DNA of 64,000 nt. It comes from Motilibacter peucedani (GTDB lineage Bacteria > Actinomycetota > Actinomycetes > Motilibacterales > Motilibacteraceae). Below the pieces are notes generated by a model. That model had not been told where the DNA came from, searched no databases, and was given only the letters and a program-made list of their open reading frames with translations. Within the stretch, counting starts at the first letter, position 1. Each line of letters begins with the position of its first letter. Both the position numbers and the translations under genes were made by a program. Positions 44,571-55,758 of the stretch are shown here, piece by piece. The stretch lies in NCBI RefSeq assembly GCF_003634695.1, contig NZ_RBWV01000015.1, forward strand, positions 62,001 through 126,000, written 5' to 3'.

Positions 44571-44869
44571 GCGAGCAGATCGCAGAGACCAGCGGGACCA
44601 CCAGCCAGGCTGCGGCCTCGCGCGGCTACCGCAAGACCCGCGAGGGCCTCGTGGTGAGCGACAAGATGGACAAGACCGTCGTCGTGGCCGTCGAGGACCG
44701 CTTCAAGCACCCGCTCTACGGCAAGGTCGTGCGCCGCACGAGCCGCCTGAAGGCGCACGACGAGCGCAACGACGCCGGTGTCGGCGACCGCGTGCTGCTC
44801 ATGGAGACCCGGCCGCTGTCGGCGACCAAGCGCTGGCGCGTCGTCGAGATCCTCGAGAAGGCGAAGTAA
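44567..44869 (+). CDS. rpsQ: 30S ribosomal protein S17
   Basis: A 100-residue S17 with an OB fold ([39 protein letters not shown]). The N-terminal ~20 residues are a Ser/Thr/Ala-rich extension. The GTG start overlaps the rpmC stop. Confidence 0.96.
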   Translation: MSEQIAETSGTTSQAAASRGYRKTREGLVVSDKMDKTVVVAVEDRFKHPLYGKVVRRTSRLKAHDERNDAGVGDRVLLMETRPLSATKRWRVVEILEKAK

Positions 44870-44872
44870 CCG

Positions 44873-45241
44873 ATGATCCAGCAGGAGTCGCGACTGCGCG
44901 TCGCCGACAACACCGGGGCCAAGGAGCTCCTGTGCATCCGGGTCCTCGGTGGCTCGGGCCGGCGCTACGCGGGCATCGGCGACGTCATCGTCGCCACGGT
45001 CAAGGACGCCATCCCCGGCGGCACGGTGAAGAAGGGCGACGTCGTCAAGGCGGTCGTCGTCCGGACCTCCAAGGAGCGCCGCCGGCCCGACGGTTCCTAC
45101 ATCCGCTTCGACGAGAACGCTGCCGTCATCATCAAGGACGGCGGCGACCCCCGCGGCACGCGCATCTTCGGCCCGGTGGGCCGCGAGCTGCGCGAGAAGC
45201 GGTTCATGCGCATCATCTCGCTCGCCCCGGAGGTGGTCTGA
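44873..45241 (+). CDS. rplN: 50S ribosomal protein L14
   Basis: A 122-residue L14 ([40 protein letters not shown]). It begins the spc-like part of the cluster without a visible promoter. Confidence 0.97.
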   Translation: MIQQESRLRVADNTGAKELLCIRVLGGSGRRYAGIGDVIVATVKDAIPGGTVKKGDVVKAVVVRTSKERRRPDGSYIRFDENAAVIIKDGGDPRGTRIFGPVGRELREKRFMRIISLAPEVV

Positions 45242-45244
45242 GCC

Positions 45245-45598
45245 ATGTCGAAGCCCCGCATCAAGAAGGGCGACCGCGTCCTCGTCATCGCCGGCAAGGA
45301 CAAGGGAGCGACCGGCCGCGTCCTCGAGGTCCTCACGGACCGCGACAAGGTCGTCGTCGAGGGTGTCAACCGGATCAAGAAGCACACCAAGGTCGGCCAG
45401 ACCGCGCGTGGCGCCAAGACCGGCGGCATCGTGACGACCGAGGCCGGCATCCACATCAGCAACGTCATGCTGGCCGTGGAGAAGGACGGCAAGCGCGTCG
45501 GCACCCGCGTCGGCATCCGCGAGGAGCAGGTCGAGCGCGGCGGTCGCACCAAGACATCTCGCGTCCGCGTCGCCAAGCGGACCGGTGAGGACATCTGA
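45245..45598 (+). CDS. rplX: 50S ribosomal protein L24
   Basis: A 117-residue L24 with the KOW motif [20 protein letters not shown]. It initiates 50S assembly. The TGA overlaps the rplE ATG by one base. Confidence 0.96.
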   Translation: MSKPRIKKGDRVLVIAGKDKGATGRVLEVLTDRDKVVVEGVNRIKKHTKVGQTARGAKTGGIVTTEAGIHISNVMLAVEKDGKRVGTRVGIREEQVERGGRTKTSRVRVAKRTGEDI

Positions 45599-46167
45599 TG
45601 AGCACCACCACCGAGGAGCGGACGATCCCGCGCCTCAAGCAGCGCTACCGCAGCGAGATCGCGGGCGCCCTGACCGAGCAGTTCGGCTACGCCAACCCCA
45701 TGCAGGTCCCGACGCTGGTCAAGGTCGTGGTCAACATGGGCGTCGGCGAGGCCGCTCGCGACTCGAAGCTGATCGAGGGCGCCGTGCGCGACCTCGCGTC
45801 GATCACCGGCCAGAAGCCGGCGGTCACGAAGGCCCGCAAGTCGATCGCGCAGTTCAAGCTGCGCGAGGGCCAGCCGATCGGGGCGCACACCACGCTGCGC
45901 AACGACCGCATGTGGGAGTTCCTCGACCGCCTGCTCTCGACCGCGCTGCCGCGCATCCGCGACTTCCGCGGCCTCTCGCCCAAGCAGTTCGACGGTGCGG
46001 GCAACTACACCTTCGGCCTGACCGAGCAGTCGATGTTCCACGAGATCGACCAGGACCGCATCGACCGCGTGCGGGGCATGGACATCACCGTGGTCACGAC
46101 CGCCAAGTCCGACGACGAGGGTCGTGCCCTGCTGCGTGCCCTCGGCTTCCCGTTCAAGGAGTCCTGA
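45598..46167 (+). CDS. rplE: 50S ribosomal protein L5
   Basis: A 189-residue L5 ([40 protein letters not shown]). It binds 5S rRNA. It is coupled to rplX by ATG/TGA overlap. Confidence 0.97.
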   Translation: MSTTTEERTIPRLKQRYRSEIAGALTEQFGYANPMQVPTLVKVVVNMGVGEAARDSKLIEGAVRDLASITGQKPAVTKARKSIAQFKLREGQPIGAHTTLRNDRMWEFLDRLLSTALPRIRDFRGLSPKQFDGAGNYTFGLTEQSMFHEIDQDRIDRVRGMDITVVTTAKSDDEGRALLRALGFPFKES

Positions 46168-46170
46168 GCC

Positions 46171-46356
46171 GTGGCCAAGAAGTCCCTGATCAACAAGGCC
46201 CTCGCGAAGCCGAAGTTCGCCGTCCGCGGCTACACCCGCTGCCAGCGCTGCGGCCGGCCGCACTCGGTCTACCGCAAGTTCGGCCTGTGCCGCGTCTGCC
46301 TGCGCGAGATGGCGCACCGCGGCGAGCTGCCCGGCGTGACCAAGAGCAGCTGGTAG
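46171..46356 (+). CDS. rpsN: 30S ribosomal protein S14, zinc type (type Z)
   Basis: The short, 61-residue S14 with zinc ligands C24, C27, C40 and C43 (CQRCG and CRVC). This is the zinc-dependent paralogue; a zinc-free form, if present, lies outside the window. Confidence 0.97.
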   Translation: MAKKSLINKALAKPKFAVRGYTRCQRCGRPHSVYRKFGLCRVCLREMAHRGELPGVTKSSW

Positions 46357-46471
46357 CCGTCCTGCTCGTCCTGCACGACCCGCACCACCCGTACGCACGC
46401 CACTCCCAGAACGCCACAGGCCCCGGGGCTCTCGAGCCCCGGTGGAACCCGGCGGGAAAGCAGTCCCGGCC

Positions 46472-46870
46472 ATGACGATGACCGACCCGATCGCAGACAT
46501 GCTCACGCGTCTGCGCAACGCCAACACGGCGTACCACGACGAGGTGCGCATGCCGCACTCGAAGCTCAAGTCCGGCATCGCCGAGATCCTCCAGCAGGAG
46601 GGCTACATCGGCGGCTGGCGCGTCCAGGACGCGACCGTGGGCCAGGAGCTCGTGGTCGACCTGAAGTACGGCCCCAACCGCGAGCGCTCGATCGCCGGCC
46701 TGCGCCGCGTGAGCAAGCCCGGTCTGCGGGTCTACGCGAAGTCCACCGGCCTGCCCCGCGTGCTGGGCGGCCTCGGCATCGCGATCATCTCCACGTCGTC
46801 CGGTCTGCTGACCGACCGGCAGGCATCGAAGCGGGGCGTGGGCGGAGAAGTCCTCGCCTACGTCTGGTAA
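46472..46870 (+). CDS. rpsH: 30S ribosomal protein S8
   Basis: A 132-residue S8 ([40 protein letters not shown]). ATG at 46472 gives the actinobacterial [10 protein letters not shown]-terminus. In other bacteria S8 represses the spc operon. A CCGGGGCT-CTCG-AGCCCCGG hairpin (46423-46442) precedes the Shine-Dalgarno. Confidence 0.96.
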   Translation: MTMTDPIADMLTRLRNANTAYHDEVRMPHSKLKSGIAEILQQEGYIGGWRVQDATVGQELVVDLKYGPNRERSIAGLRRVSKPGLRVYAKSTGLPRVLGGLGIAIISTSSGLLTDRQASKRGVGGEVLAYVW

Positions 46871-46883
46871 GGGGAGCGTCACC

Positions 46884-47423
46884 ATGTCGCGCATCGGCCG
46901 CCTGCCCGTGCAGGTCCCGAGCGGTGTCGACGTCCTCGTCGACGACCGCACCGTCAACGTGAAGGGTCCCAAGGGCGAGCTCACGCACGTCCTCGCGGAG
47001 CCCATCACCATCCAGCGCTCCGAGGACGGCACGCTGCAGCTGTCCCGTCCGGACGACAGCCGCGAGGCCAAGTCGCTCCACGGGCTCTCGCGCACCCTCG
47101 TCGCCAACATGATCCAGGGCGTCACCGCGGGCTACTCGAAGACCCTCGAGATCGTCGGCGTGGGCTACCGCGTCACGGCCCGTGGCTCCTCGCTCGAGTT
47201 CGCCCTCGGCTTCAGCCACCCGGTCGTCATCGACCCCCCGGAGGGCATCACCTTCACCGTCGAGGCCCCGACGCGGTTCGTCGTGTCGGGCATCGACAAG
47301 CAGAAGGTCGGTGAGGTCTCCGCGAAGATCCGCAAGATCCGCAAGCCCGACCCGTACAAGGGCAAGGGTGTGCGCTACCAGGGCGAGGTCGTCCGGCGCA
47401 AGGTCGGAAAGGCTGGCAAGTAA
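46884..47423 (+). CDS. rplF: 50S ribosomal protein L6
   Basis: A 179-residue L6 ([20 protein letters not shown]; the C-terminal [20 protein letters not shown] signature). The stop overlaps the rplR ATG. Confidence 0.97.
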   Translation: MSRIGRLPVQVPSGVDVLVDDRTVNVKGPKGELTHVLAEPITIQRSEDGTLQLSRPDDSREAKSLHGLSRTLVANMIQGVTAGYSKTLEIVGVGYRVTARGSSLEFALGFSHPVVIDPPEGITFTVEAPTRFVVSGIDKQKVGEVSAKIRKIRKPDPYKGKGVRYQGEVVRRKVGKAGK

Positions 47424-47803
47424 TGGCACTCGGGATCAAGCGCAAGCGCGTAGAGGCCAAGGGCATCAAGCGCGCGCGGCGGCACCTGCGGGTCCGCAAG
47501 CGCGTCACCGGCTCGGCCGTGCGGCCGCGCATGGTCGTGAGCCGGTCCTCCCGGCACATGGTCGTGCAGGTCGTGGACGACACGCTGGGCCGCACGCTGG
47601 CCTCGGCCTCGACGCTCGAGGCAGACCTGCGGGCCCTCGACGGCGACAAGACGGCCAAGGCCCGTCGCGTCGGCGAGCTGGTTGCCCAGCGCGCCCAGGC
47701 GGCCGGCGTGACCGCCGTGGTCTTCGACCGCGGCGGCAACAAGTACCACGGTCGTGTCGCCGCTGTGGCGGACGCGGCTCGCGAGGCCGGCCTGTCCTTC
47801 TAG
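47423..47803 (+). CDS. rplR: 50S ribosomal protein L18
   Basis: A 126-residue L18 ([40 protein letters not shown]). It binds 5S rRNA with L5. Confidence 0.97.
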   Translation: MALGIKRKRVEAKGIKRARRHLRVRKRVTGSAVRPRMVVSRSSRHMVVQVVDDTLGRTLASASTLEADLRALDGDKTAKARRVGELVAQRAQAAGVTAVVFDRGGNKYHGRVAAVADAAREAGLSF

Positions 47804-47855
47804 GACGAGCCCGCCACTGACGACTGACGACCGAAACGAAGGAAGAGAGACCCCC

Positions 47856-48488
47856 ATGCCTGGACCCCAGCGCCGTGGCGGCGGTGCCGGTGGCGGCACC
47901 GGCGCAGCCGGCGGCGGAGACCGTCGCGACCGTCGCGGTCGCGACGACCGTCGCACCGACTCCGGTGCCGACAAGACTGCCTACGTCGAGCGCGTCGTCG
48001 CGATCAACCGCGTCGCCAAGGTCGTCAAGGGCGGCCGCCGCTTCAGCTTCACCGCGCTCGTCGTCGTCGGCGACGGCGACGGCACCGTCGGTGTCGGCTA
48101 CGGCAAGGCCAAGGAGGTGCCCGCGGCGATCGCCAAGGGCGTCGAGGAGGCCAAGAAGCACTTCTTCAAGGTCCCGCGCATCCAGGGCACCATCCCGCAC
48201 CCGATCCAGGGCGAGGCCGCTGCCGGCGTCGTGCTGCTGAAGCCGGCCAGCGCCGGTACCGGCGTCATCGCCGGCGGTCCGGTGCGCGCCGTGCTCGAGT
48301 GCGCAGGCATCCACGACGTGCTGTCGAAGTCGCTCGGCTCGTCCAACGCGATCAACATCGTGCACGCCACGGTGGCCGCGCTGCGCGGGCTCGAGCGCCC
48401 GGAGGCCGTGGCCGCGCGCCGCGGCCTGCCGCTCGAGGACGTCGCCCCGGCGGCCCTCCTGCGCGCTCGCGCGGCGGGGGTGGCCTGA
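47856..48488 (+). CDS. rpsE: 30S ribosomal protein S5
   Basis: A 210-residue S5. The first ~40 residues are a Gly/Arg/Asp-rich extension. The core begins [20 protein letters not shown] and includes [24 protein letters not shown] precedes the ATG. Confidence 0.97.
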   Translation: MPGPQRRGGGAGGGTGAAGGGDRRDRRGRDDRRTDSGADKTAYVERVVAINRVAKVVKGGRRFSFTALVVVGDGDGTVGVGYGKAKEVPAAIAKGVEEAKKHFFKVPRIQGTIPHPIQGEAAAGVVLLKPASAGTGVIAGGPVRAVLECAGIHDVLSKSLGSSNAINIVHATVAALRGLERPEAVAARRGLPLEDVAPAALLRARAAGVA

Positions 48489-48489
48489 G

Positions 48490-48672
48490 GTGGCACGGCT
48501 CAAGGTGCAGCAGACCCGTTCGAAGATCGGTGGGACCCAGGTGCAGCGCGACACGCTGCGCACCCTGGGCCTCAAGCGGATGGGTGACGTGGTCGTGAAG
48601 GAGGACCGTCCCGAGATCCGCGGGATGGTCCGCGCCATCGCGCACCTGGTCACCGTCGAAGAGGTGGAGTAG
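48490..48672 (+). CDS. rpmD: 50S ribosomal protein L30
   Basis: A 60-residue L30 ([35 protein letters not shown]). The GTG start is 1 base after the rpsE stop. Confidence 0.95.
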   Translation: MARLKVQQTRSKIGGTQVQRDTLRTLGLKRMGDVVVKEDRPEIRGMVRAIAHLVTVEEVE

Positions 48673-48674
48673 TC

Positions 48675-49139
48675 ATGGCCAAGGGCAACACCGGCGAGAC
48701 GCCGCTCAAGGTCCACCACCTGCGTCCGGCCCCGGGCTCCAAGACCGCGAAGACCCGTGTGGGTCGCGGTGAGGGCTCCAAGGGCAAGACCGCGGGCCGT
48801 GGCACCAAGGGCACCAAGGCTCGCTACCAGGTCCCCGGGCGCTTCGAGGGCGGGCAGATGCCCCTCCACATGCGCCTGCCGAAGCTCAAGGGCTTCAAGA
48901 ACCCGTTCCGCGTCGAGTTCGAGGTGGTCAACCTCGACAAGCTGCAGACGCTGTTCCCCGACGGCGGCGAGGTCACCGTCGAGGCGCTGCTCGAGCGCGG
49001 CGTCGTCAAGAAGGGCCGCCCGGTCAAGGTCCTCGGCGAGGGCGAGATCAGCGTGCCGGTCCAGGTGACCGTCGACGCGTTCTCCGCCTCGGCCAAGGAC
49101 AAGATCGTCGCCGCCGGCGGTTCTGCGACGGAGCTCTGA
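48675..49139 (+). CDS. rplO: 50S ribosomal protein L15
   Basis: A 154-residue L15 ([20 protein letters not shown], then [32 protein letters not shown]). It is the last gene before a long terminator and the secY unit. Confidence 0.97.
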   Translation: MAKGNTGETPLKVHHLRPAPGSKTAKTRVGRGEGSKGKTAGRGTKGTKARYQVPGRFEGGQMPLHMRLPKLKGFKNPFRVEFEVVNLDKLQTLFPDGGEVTVEALLERGVVKKGRPVKVLGEGEISVPVQVTVDAFSASAKDKIVAAGGSATEL

Positions 49140-49170
49140 CCCCTCGGTCGAGGCTCCTCCCCGCCGTGGC

Positions 49171-49243
49171 CCAGACGCCCGCCCCCCCTCCTCGCCCCTG
49201 ACCGTCCGCGGCCCGGGGCGAGGGACGGAGGGCGGGCGTCTGG
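49171..49243 (+). terminator. Long hairpin between rplO and secY
   Basis: The outer 13-bp arms CCAGACGCCCGCC/GGCGGGCGTCTGG are perfect. The inner part pairs imperfectly (CCTCGCCCC with GGGGCGAGG). It likely ends the S10-spc transcript. Confidence 0.75.
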
Positions 49244-49340
49244 CGTACGGTGCGTTATCGTCGGTTGTCCTGCCTCACCTCGAGCTCCGCGACCGGCCCC
49301 CACTCTCGCCACCTCCGGGTGGCTCCGCGCAGGAGGATCT

Positions 49341-50648
49341 GTGCTCACCGCGTTCGCCCGGGCGTTCCGTACGCCTGACCTGCGCAAGAAGCTGCTGTTC
49401 ACGCTGGCCGTCATCGCGCTGTTCCGGCTGGGCTCGCTGCTCCCGACTCCCGGCGTGTCCTACCACGCCGTGCACATCTGCACCGACCCTGACAACCTGC
49501 AGGACAGCAGCGGGATCTACGGCATGGTCAACCTGTTCAGCGGGGGAGCGCTGCTCCAGCTCTCCGTCTTCGCGCTCGGGATCATGCCCTACATCACCTC
49601 GAGCATCATCGTGCAGCTGCTCACGGTGGTCATCCCGCGCTTCGAGGCCCTCAAGAAGGAGGGCCAGTCCGGCACGGCCAAGCTGACGCAGTACACCCGC
49701 TACCTCACGGTCGCGCTGGCCGTGCTGCAGTCCACCGCCCTGCTGGCGCTCGCCCGCACGCCGGGCCGCATCTTCAGCGGCTGCCAGGAGGACCTCGTCC
49801 CCGACGAGTCGCTGTTCCGCCTGGTCACGATGATCGGCGTCATGACCGCGGGCACCGCCGTCATCATGTGGCTCGGCGAGCTGATCACCGACCGCGGCGT
49901 CGGCAACGGCATGAGCCTGCTGATCTTCACCTCGATCTGCTCCGGGTTCCCCAACGGGCTCTGGAACGTCAAGGTGGCCAAGGGCTGGAGCGCGTTCATC
50001 GCGGTGATCGTGGTCGGCCTGGTGGTCGTCGCCGCGGTCGTGCTGTTCGAGCAGGCCCAGCGCCGCATCCCCGTGCAGTACGCCAAGCGCATGGTGGGCC
50101 GCCGGATGTACGGCGGCACGTCCACCTACATCCCGCTCAAGGTCAACCAGGCCGGCGTCATCCCGGTCATCTTCGCCTCGTCGCTGCTCTACCTGCCCCA
50201 GCTGGTGTCCCAGCTCGGCGGCAACACGACGACCGGCTGGCGCGGCTGGGTGCAGCGCTACCTCGCCCGCGGCGACCACCCGCTCTACGTGCTGGTGTTC
50301 GTCGTGCTGATCATCTTCTTCACGTTCTTCTACGTCGCGATCACCTTCAACCCGAAGGAGATCTCCGACAACATGAAGCGCTACGGCGGGTTCATCCCGG
50401 GCATCCGGGCGGGCCGGCCGACCGAGGAGTACCTCGACTACGTCCTCTCGCGCATCACGCTGCCGGGCTCGCTCTACCTCTCGGTCATCGCGATCATCCC
50501 GATCATCGCGCTGGGGCTCTTCCACGCCAACCAGAACTTCCCGTTCGGCGGCACCAGCGTGCTGATCATGGTCGGCGTGGGCCTGGAGACGCTCAAGCAG
50601 GTCGAGAGCCAGCTCCAGCAGCGCAACTACGAGGGGTTCCTCCGCTAG
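49341..50648 (+). CDS. secY: Preprotein translocase subunit SecY
   Basis: A 435-residue channel protein with ten membrane helices. Landmarks are [34 protein letters not shown] and [20 protein letters not shown], then the cytoplasmic loop [20 protein letters not shown]. The GTG start has AGGAGGA upstream. The TAG overlaps the adk GTG. Confidence 0.97.
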   Translation: MLTAFARAFRTPDLRKKLLFTLAVIALFRLGSLLPTPGVSYHAVHICTDPDNLQDSSGIYGMVNLFSGGALLQLSVFALGIMPYITSSIIVQLLTVVIPRFEALKKEGQSGTAKLTQYTRYLTVALAVLQSTALLALARTPGRIFSGCQEDLVPDESLFRLVTMIGVMTAGTAVIMWLGELITDRGVGNGMSLLIFTSICSGFPNGLWNVKVAKGWSAFIAVIVVGLVVVAAVVLFEQAQRRIPVQYAKRMVGRRMYGGTSTYIPLKVNQAGVIPVIFASSLLYLPQLVSQLGGNTTTGWRGWVQRYLARGDHPLYVLVFVVLIIFFTFFYVAITFNPKEISDNMKRYGGFIPGIRAGRPTEEYLDYVLSRITLPGSLYLSVIAIIPIIALGLFHANQNFPFGGTSVLIMVGVGLETLKQVESQLQQRNYEGFLR

Positions 50649-51301
50649 TGCGCCTCGTCCTCGTGGGCCCGCCGGGTGCGGGCAAAGGTACCCAGGCGCA
50701 GTTCATCGCCGCGCACTACGACGTGCCGAAGGTCTCGACCGGCGACATCTTCCGCGCCAACGTCAGCGGCGGCACGCCCCTCGGGCTCGAGGCCAAGCGC
50801 TACATGGACGCCGGCGAGCTGGTGCCCGACTCGGTGACCATCGCGATGGTCGACGACCGGCTCACCTCCGGCGACGCGGCCAAGGGCTTCCTGCTCGACG
50901 GCTTCCCGCGCAACGTCGCCCAGGCCGAGGTGCTCGCCCAGATCCTGGAGAAGGGCGGGGTCGCCCTCGACGTCGTGCTCGAGCTCGAGGTCGACGACGA
51001 GGAGGTCGTGCGCCGGCTCTCGGGGCGGCGCACCTGCCGCACCTGCGGGCACGTCTGGCACGTCGACTTCGACCCGCCCCAGGTCGCCGAGGTGTGCGAC
51101 CACTGCGGCGGTGAGCTGTTCCAGCGCGACGACGACAAGGCCGACACCATCCGGCGCCGGCTCGAGGTCTACGCCGAGCAGACCGCGCCGGTGCTCGGGT
51201 GGTACGCGGAGCGCGGGCTGCTGCGCCGCATCGACGCGACGGGGCCGGTCGACGGCGTCACGGCGCGCGCGATCGCGACGCTGCGCGAGTTCGACGTCTG
51301 A
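50648..51301 (+). CDS. adk: Adenylate kinase (long, zinc-lid form)
   Basis: 217 residues. P-loop [23 protein letters not shown], and the LID domain with a four-cysteine zinc site (CRTCG and CDHCG), then [13 protein letters not shown]. It interconverts ATP/AMP and ADP. The GTG overlaps the secY stop by one base, the classic secY-adk-map arrangement. Confidence 0.97.
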   Translation: MRLVLVGPPGAGKGTQAQFIAAHYDVPKVSTGDIFRANVSGGTPLGLEAKRYMDAGELVPDSVTIAMVDDRLTSGDAAKGFLLDGFPRNVAQAEVLAQILEKGGVALDVVLELEVDDEEVVRRLSGRRTCRTCGHVWHVDFDPPQVAEVCDHCGGELFQRDDDKADTIRRRLEVYAEQTAPVLGWYAERGLLRRIDATGPVDGVTARAIATLREFDV

Positions 51302-51315
51302 GCTGAGGACGACGC

Positions 51316-52146
51316 GTGCCACTGCGCCGGCGCAAGGACGCCTTCGAGATCAAGGGCCCCGAGCAGCTCGCCCTCATGCGCCGGGCGGGCCTGGTCGTGG
51401 CCGACGCGCTCGAGGCGATGGTCGAGGCGGCCCGGCCGGGGCTCACCACGCGCGAGCTCGACGCGGTGGCCGAGCGGGTCATCCGCGCGGCCGGTGCGGT
51501 GCCCTCGTTCCTGGGCTACCACGGGTTCCCCGCCACGACGTGCCTGTCTGTCGGCGACGAGGTCGTCCACGGGATCCCGGGCGACCGGGTCCTGCAGGAG
51601 GGCGACGTGCTCTCGCTCGACTGCGGCGCGATCTTCCAGGGCTGGCACGGCGACTCCGCGGTCACGGTCGTGCTGGGGGAGCCCGGCACCGAGGTGGCCG
51701 CCCTGCTGCGTGCGACCGAGGACGCGATGTGGGCCGGCATCGCCGCCGCGCGCGTCGGCGGGCGGCTCGGCGACGTCAGCGCGGCGGTCGAGACGGCCGC
51801 CCGCGGCGCCGGCCCCTTCGGGGTGGTCGAGGGCTACGGCGGGCACGGCATCGGCTCGGCCATGCACATGGACCCGCACGTCCCCAACGTCGGCCGGCCC
51901 GGCCGGGGCCCGGCCCTGGTCGAGGGCATGGCGCTGGCGATCGAGCCGATGCTCGTGCTCGGTGACGCCGAGGTCCACGAGCTCGACGACGGCTGGACCG
52001 TGGTGACCGACGACGGCTCGCCCGCGGCCCACTTCGAGCACTCGGTCGCGCTCACCGCCGACGGGCCGTGGGTGCTGACCGCCCGCGACGGCGGCGCGGC
52101 CCGGCTGGGCGCCCTGGGCGTCGCGGTCGGCTCCCTCGGCGCCTGA
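51316..52146 (+). CDS. map: Type I methionine aminopeptidase
   Basis: 276 residues. Metal ligands are in SLDCGAIFQGWHGDSAVTV (two Asp), GYGGHGIGSAMHMDP (His), LAIEPML (Glu) and AHFEHSVALT (Glu). It removes initiator Met from nascent proteins. The GTG start lies 14 bases after adk. Confidence 0.96.
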   Translation: MPLRRRKDAFEIKGPEQLALMRRAGLVVADALEAMVEAARPGLTTRELDAVAERVIRAAGAVPSFLGYHGFPATTCLSVGDEVVHGIPGDRVLQEGDVLSLDCGAIFQGWHGDSAVTVVLGEPGTEVAALLRATEDAMWAGIAAARVGGRLGDVSAAVETAARGAGPFGVVEGYGGHGIGSAMHMDPHVPNVGRPGRGPALVEGMALAIEPMLVLGDAEVHELDDGWTVVTDDGSPAAHFEHSVALTADGPWVLTARDGGAARLGALGVAVGSLGA

Positions 52147-52209
52147 GGGTCGGCCGGGGCGTCCCGGGGTCTCCGAGGGTCGCTCGGCCGGCGGTCCTCC
52201 GGCTCGCGT

Positions 52210-52239
52210 TTGGTCCAAGGGTCCCGCGTCGCGTAGACT
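52210..52239 (+). promoter_or_regulatory. infA operon promoter
   Basis: TTGGTC and TAGACT with an 18-base spacer, about 85 bases before infA. Confidence 0.6.
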
Positions 52240-52323
52240 CGCATGTCGGCCCATGTGGCCGACCCTTGTCGTGCGTTCTCGAGCCCTCCGCCCGAGAGCC
52301 GCCAACCCCAGATTGTGGAGGAC

Positions 52324-52545
52324 ATGCCGAAGAAGGAAGGGGCCATCGAGATCGAGGGCACCGTCATCGAGTCCCTGCCCAACGCGTTCTTCCGGGTAGA
52401 GCTCGCCAACGGGCACAAGGTCCTCGCTCACATCTCCGGCAAGATGCGCCAGCACTACATCCGGATCCTCCCTGAGGACCGGGTGGTCGTCGAGCTCAGC
52501 CCGTACGACCTCAACCGCGGGCGCATCGTCTACCGCTACAAGTAG
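52324..52545 (+). CDS. infA: Translation initiation factor IF-1
   Basis: A 73-residue OB-fold protein ([40 protein letters not shown]). It blocks the A site during initiation. The ATG at 52324 gives the exact family length. Confidence 0.97.
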   Translation: MPKKEGAIEIEGTVIESLPNAFFRVELANGHKVLAHISGKMRQHYIRILPEDRVVVELSPYDLNRGRIVYRYK

Positions 52546-52617
52546 CACCCACAAGCACATTCGACCGAGTAGGAGCCCGGGCGTTCTCCGCGCACCGGCG
52601 AGACGTCAGAGGTCCAC

Positions 52618-52734
52618 GTGAAGGTCAAGCCCAGCGTCAAGCGCATCTGCGACAAGTGCAAGGTGATCCGCCGCCACGGCCGGGTCATGGTGATCTGCTC
52701 GGCCACGCCGCGGCACAAGCAGCGCCAGGGCTAG
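52618..52734 (+). CDS. rpmJ: 50S ribosomal protein L36, zinc-ligand form
   Basis: A 38-residue protein, [20 protein letters not shown] to KQRQG, with zinc ligands C11, C14, C27 and H33. The GTG start follows AGAGGTCCAC. It lies between infA and rpsM as in other actinobacteria. Confidence 0.95.
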   Translation: MKVKPSVKRICDKCKVIRRHGRVMVICSATPRHKQRQG

Positions 52735-53033
52735 CCAGCGGCTGGTCCCGGAGCTCCTCCAGACGTTCCACCGGCCGGCGAGTCCTCGCGGACCCGCCGG
52801 GGGTGCGGCCCAGACCACCGCACCAGGCACGGCCCGGCACCTCCGGGCCGCGCGCAAGGTCCAGCGACCCGACCCCCGGGCGGCGCAGGCGTACGAGCCC
52901 GGCTCGTGCACCCCGCGGCTCGGGACGACACCCCCGGCACGGAGGCCGGGGACCTGCCCTCCCGGGCGACCGGGGGGAGCGGGAACGGCGCTGGACGAGA
53001 TCCTCCGACACCTCAACAGGAGCGCATCCCCTC
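52735..53033 (+). other. rpmJ-rpsM gap, unusually long
   Basis: 299 bases with no gene. One modest hairpin (CCCCGGC/GCCGGGG, 52932-52951) is seen, and AGGAG at 53019-53023 is the rpsM Shine-Dalgarno. No clear promoter was found. Confidence 0.6.
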
Positions 53034-53414
53034 ATGGCACGCCTCGTCGGCGTCGACCTCCCGCGCGAGAAGCGCGTGGAGATCGCCCTGACCTACATCT
53101 TCGGCATCGGCCGCACCCGGGCTCTCGAGACCCTGGCCAGCACCGGCGTCAACTCCGACACCCGGGTCCGCGACCTCTCCGAGGACGACCTGGTCAAGCT
53201 GCGCGACTGGATCGAGGCGAACTACCGCACCGAGGGCGACCTCCGGCGCGAGGTGGCCGCCGACATCCGTCGCAAGGTCGAGATCGGCTCCTACCAGGGA
53301 CTGCGGCACCGCCGCGGCCTGCCGGTCCACGGTCAGCGCACGCACACGAACGCCCGCACCCGCAAGGGACCGCGTCGCGCGATCGCCGGCAAGAAGAAGC
53401 CCGGCAAGAAGTAG
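53034..53414 (+). CDS. rpsM: 30S ribosomal protein S13
   Basis: A 126-residue S13 ([40 protein letters not shown]), part of the head and P-site contact. Confidence 0.97.
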   Translation: MARLVGVDLPREKRVEIALTYIFGIGRTRALETLASTGVNSDTRVRDLSEDDLVKLRDWIEANYRTEGDLRREVAADIRRKVEIGSYQGLRHRRGLPVHGQRTHTNARTRKGPRRAIAGKKKPGKK

Positions 53415-53500
53415 TCCCCGTCCCCCGTCACGAGCCGTAGTACGGCCCCGTCCCGGACGGACGAGACCGACGACCTCCGCAGAACCCCAGGAGCGAAGCA

Positions 53501-53911
53501 GTGCCCCCCAAGTCACGGCAGCAAGGCGCCGCAGCCAAGAAGGTGCGTCGCAAGGAGAAGAAGAACATCGCGCACGGCCATGCGCACATCAAGAGTACGT
53601 TCAACAACACCATCGTCTCGATCACGGACCCCACGGGCAACGTGATCGCGTGGGCGAGCGCCGGCCACGTCGGCTTCAAGGGCTCGCGCAAGTCCACGCC
53701 GTTCGCCGCGCAGATGGCTGCGGAGTCGGCCGCCCGCCGTGCCCAGGAGCACGGCATGAAGAAGGTCGACGTCTTCGTCAAGGGTCCCGGCTCCGGCCGC
53801 GAGACCGCGATCCGCTCGCTCCAGGCCACCGGCCTGGAGGTGGGCTCGATCCAGGACGTCACCCCCACGCCGCACAACGGCTGCCGTCCGCCCAAGCGCC
53901 GCCGCGTCTGA
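53501..53911 (+). CDS. rpsK: 30S ribosomal protein S11
   Basis: A 136-residue S11 ([38 protein letters not shown]). AGGAG precedes the GTG. Confidence 0.97.
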   Translation: MPPKSRQQGAAAKKVRRKEKKNIAHGHAHIKSTFNNTIVSITDPTGNVIAWASAGHVGFKGSRKSTPFAAQMAAESAARRAQEHGMKKVDVFVKGPGSGRETAIRSLQATGLEVGSIQDVTPTPHNGCRPPKRRRV

Positions 53912-53945
53912 CGCTGCCGACCCGCGAACCAGGAGACACACCACC

Positions 53946-54572
53946 ATGGCCCGTTACACCGGGGCGGACTGCAAGCGCTGCCGCCGCGAGAAGATGAAGC
54001 TGTTCCTCAAGGGCTCGAAGTGCGATGGGCCCAAGTGCCCCATCGAGATCCGCCCCTACCCGCCGGGCCAGCACGGCCGCGGCCGGACCAAGGACAGCGA
54101 GTACCTGCTGCAGAAGCGCGAGAAGCAGAAGTGCGCGCGCATCTACGGCGTCCTCGAGAAGCAGTTCCGCGGCTACTACGAGGAGGCGAACCGCCGCAAG
54201 GGCAAGACCGGCGAGGAGCTGCTCCGCATCCTCGAGAGCCGTCTCGACAACGTCGTCTACCGCGCCGGCTTCGCGCCGAGCCGTGACGCCGCGCGCCAGC
54301 TGGTCCGCCACGGGCACATGCTGGTCAACGGCCACAAGGTCGACATCCCGTCCTACCGCGTGACCGAGAACGACATCGTCGAGGTCCGCGCGAGCTCGGT
54401 CGAGATGACCCCCTTCGTCGTCGCCCGCGCCACCTCCGGCGAGCGCACGGTGCCGGCGTGGCTCGAGGTCGTCCCCAACCGGATGCGCATCCTCGTGCAC
54501 GCCCTCCCGGCCCGGCAGGTCATCGACACGCCGGTCCAGGAGCAGCTGATCGTCGAGCTCTACTCCAAGTAG
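53946..54572 (+). CDS. rpsD: 30S ribosomal protein S4, zinc-ligand form
   Basis: 208 residues. The N-terminal zinc knuckle C9, C12, C26, C31 is present. The S4 RNA-binding domain follows (about 95-160, RLDNVVYRAGFAPSRDAARQ). It is an assembly initiator and, in some bacteria, repressor of the alpha operon. Confidence 0.97.
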   Translation: MARYTGADCKRCRREKMKLFLKGSKCDGPKCPIEIRPYPPGQHGRGRTKDSEYLLQKREKQKCARIYGVLEKQFRGYYEEANRRKGKTGEELLRILESRLDNVVYRAGFAPSRDAARQLVRHGHMLVNGHKVDIPSYRVTENDIVEVRASSVEMTPFVVARATSGERTVPAWLEVVPNRMRILVHALPARQVIDTPVQEQLIVELYSK

Positions 54573-54583
54573 CCCCAGCTCGT

Positions 54584-54616
54584 CCGCGGTGCGGCTCCCC
54601 GGAGCCGCACCCGCGG
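54584..54616 (+). terminator. Hairpin between rpsD and rpoA
   Basis: GGTGCGGCTCC and GGAGCCGCACC (11 bp) around CC, extended by CCGC/GCGG with a bulge. It lies inside the alpha operon, so it is probably an attenuating or processing element. Confidence 0.55.
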
Positions 54617-54677
54617 GCGGCCCGCCCTTTGTGCTGCGACGTCATATTGCGGGCGTCGCCGGAAGGAAACCAGAACA

Positions 54678-55694
54678 GTGCTGATCGCCCAGCGGCCCAC
54701 CCTGTCCGAGGAGCCCGTCTCCGAGTACCGCTCGCGGTTCGTCATCGAGCCGCTCGAGCCGGGCTTCGGCTACACCCTCGGCAACTCGCTCCGCCGCACC
54801 CTGCTCTCCTCGATCCCGGGTGCCTCGGTCACGAGCCTGCGCATCGAGGGGGTCCTCCACGAGTTCACGACCGTCCCCGGCGTGAAGGAGGACGTCACCG
54901 AGATCATCCTCAACGTCAAGAACCTGGTCGTCAGCAGCGAGCACGACGAGCCCGTCGTCATGTACCTGCGCAAGCAGGGCCCGGGCGCGGTCACCGCGGC
55001 CGACATCGCCCCGCCGGCCGGTGTCGAGGTGCACAACCCCGACCTGCACATCGCGACGCTCAACGAGAAGGGCAAGCTCGAGGTCGAGCTGACCGTCGAG
55101 CGCGGTCGCGGCTACGTCTCCGCCGTGCAGAACAAGCAGCCCGGCCAGGAGATCGGCCGGATCCCCGTCGACTCGATCTACTCGCCGGTGCTCAAGGTGA
55201 CCTACAAGGTCGAGGCGACCCGCGTCGAGCAGCGCACCGACTTCGACCGCCTCGTCGTCGACGTCGAGACCAAGAACTCGATCTTGCCGCGCGACGCCAT
55301 GGCCAGCGCCGGCAAGACCCTGGTCGAGCTGTTCGGGCTGGCCCGCGAGCTCAACGTCGAGGCCGAGGGCATCGACATGGGCCCCTCGCCGCAGGACCAG
55401 GCCTTCGCCGAGAACCTCTCGATGCCGATCGAGGAGCTCGACCTGACGGTCCGCTCCTACAACTGCCTCAAGCGCGAGGGCATCCACACCGTGGGTGAGC
55501 TCATGAGCCGCAGCGAGGCCGACCTGCTCGACATCCGCAACTTCGGCGCGAAGTCGATCGACGAGGTCAAGGCCAAGCTCGCCACCATGAGCCTGGCGCT
55601 CAAGGACTCCCCGCCCGGGTTCGACCCGAGCAGCGTCGTGGAGGCGTTCGGCGCCGACGACGACGCATCGTTCGCCGAGGACGAGCAGTACTAG
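54678..55694 (+). CDS. rpoA: DNA-directed RNA polymerase subunit alpha
   Basis: 338 residues. The N-terminal assembly domain has [20 protein letters not shown]. The C-terminal domain (about 255-315) has [20 protein letters not shown] and the DNA-binding [28 protein letters not shown] precedes the GTG start. Confidence 0.98.
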   Translation: MLIAQRPTLSEEPVSEYRSRFVIEPLEPGFGYTLGNSLRRTLLSSIPGASVTSLRIEGVLHEFTTVPGVKEDVTEIILNVKNLVVSSEHDEPVVMYLRKQGPGAVTAADIAPPAGVEVHNPDLHIATLNEKGKLEVELTVERGRGYVSAVQNKQPGQEIGRIPVDSIYSPVLKVTYKVEATRVEQRTDFDRLVVDVETKNSILPRDAMASAGKTLVELFGLARELNVEAEGIDMGPSPQDQAFAENLSMPIEELDLTVRSYNCLKREGIHTVGELMSRSEADLLDIRNFGAKSIDEVKAKLATMSLALKDSPPGFDPSSVVEAFGADDDASFAEDEQY

Positions 55695-55758
55695 CCCGCT
55701 AGTCGCTCGCACCTCCAGCCACCCGCCACCCGCCCCACCCGGATAGGAACCGCCCACC

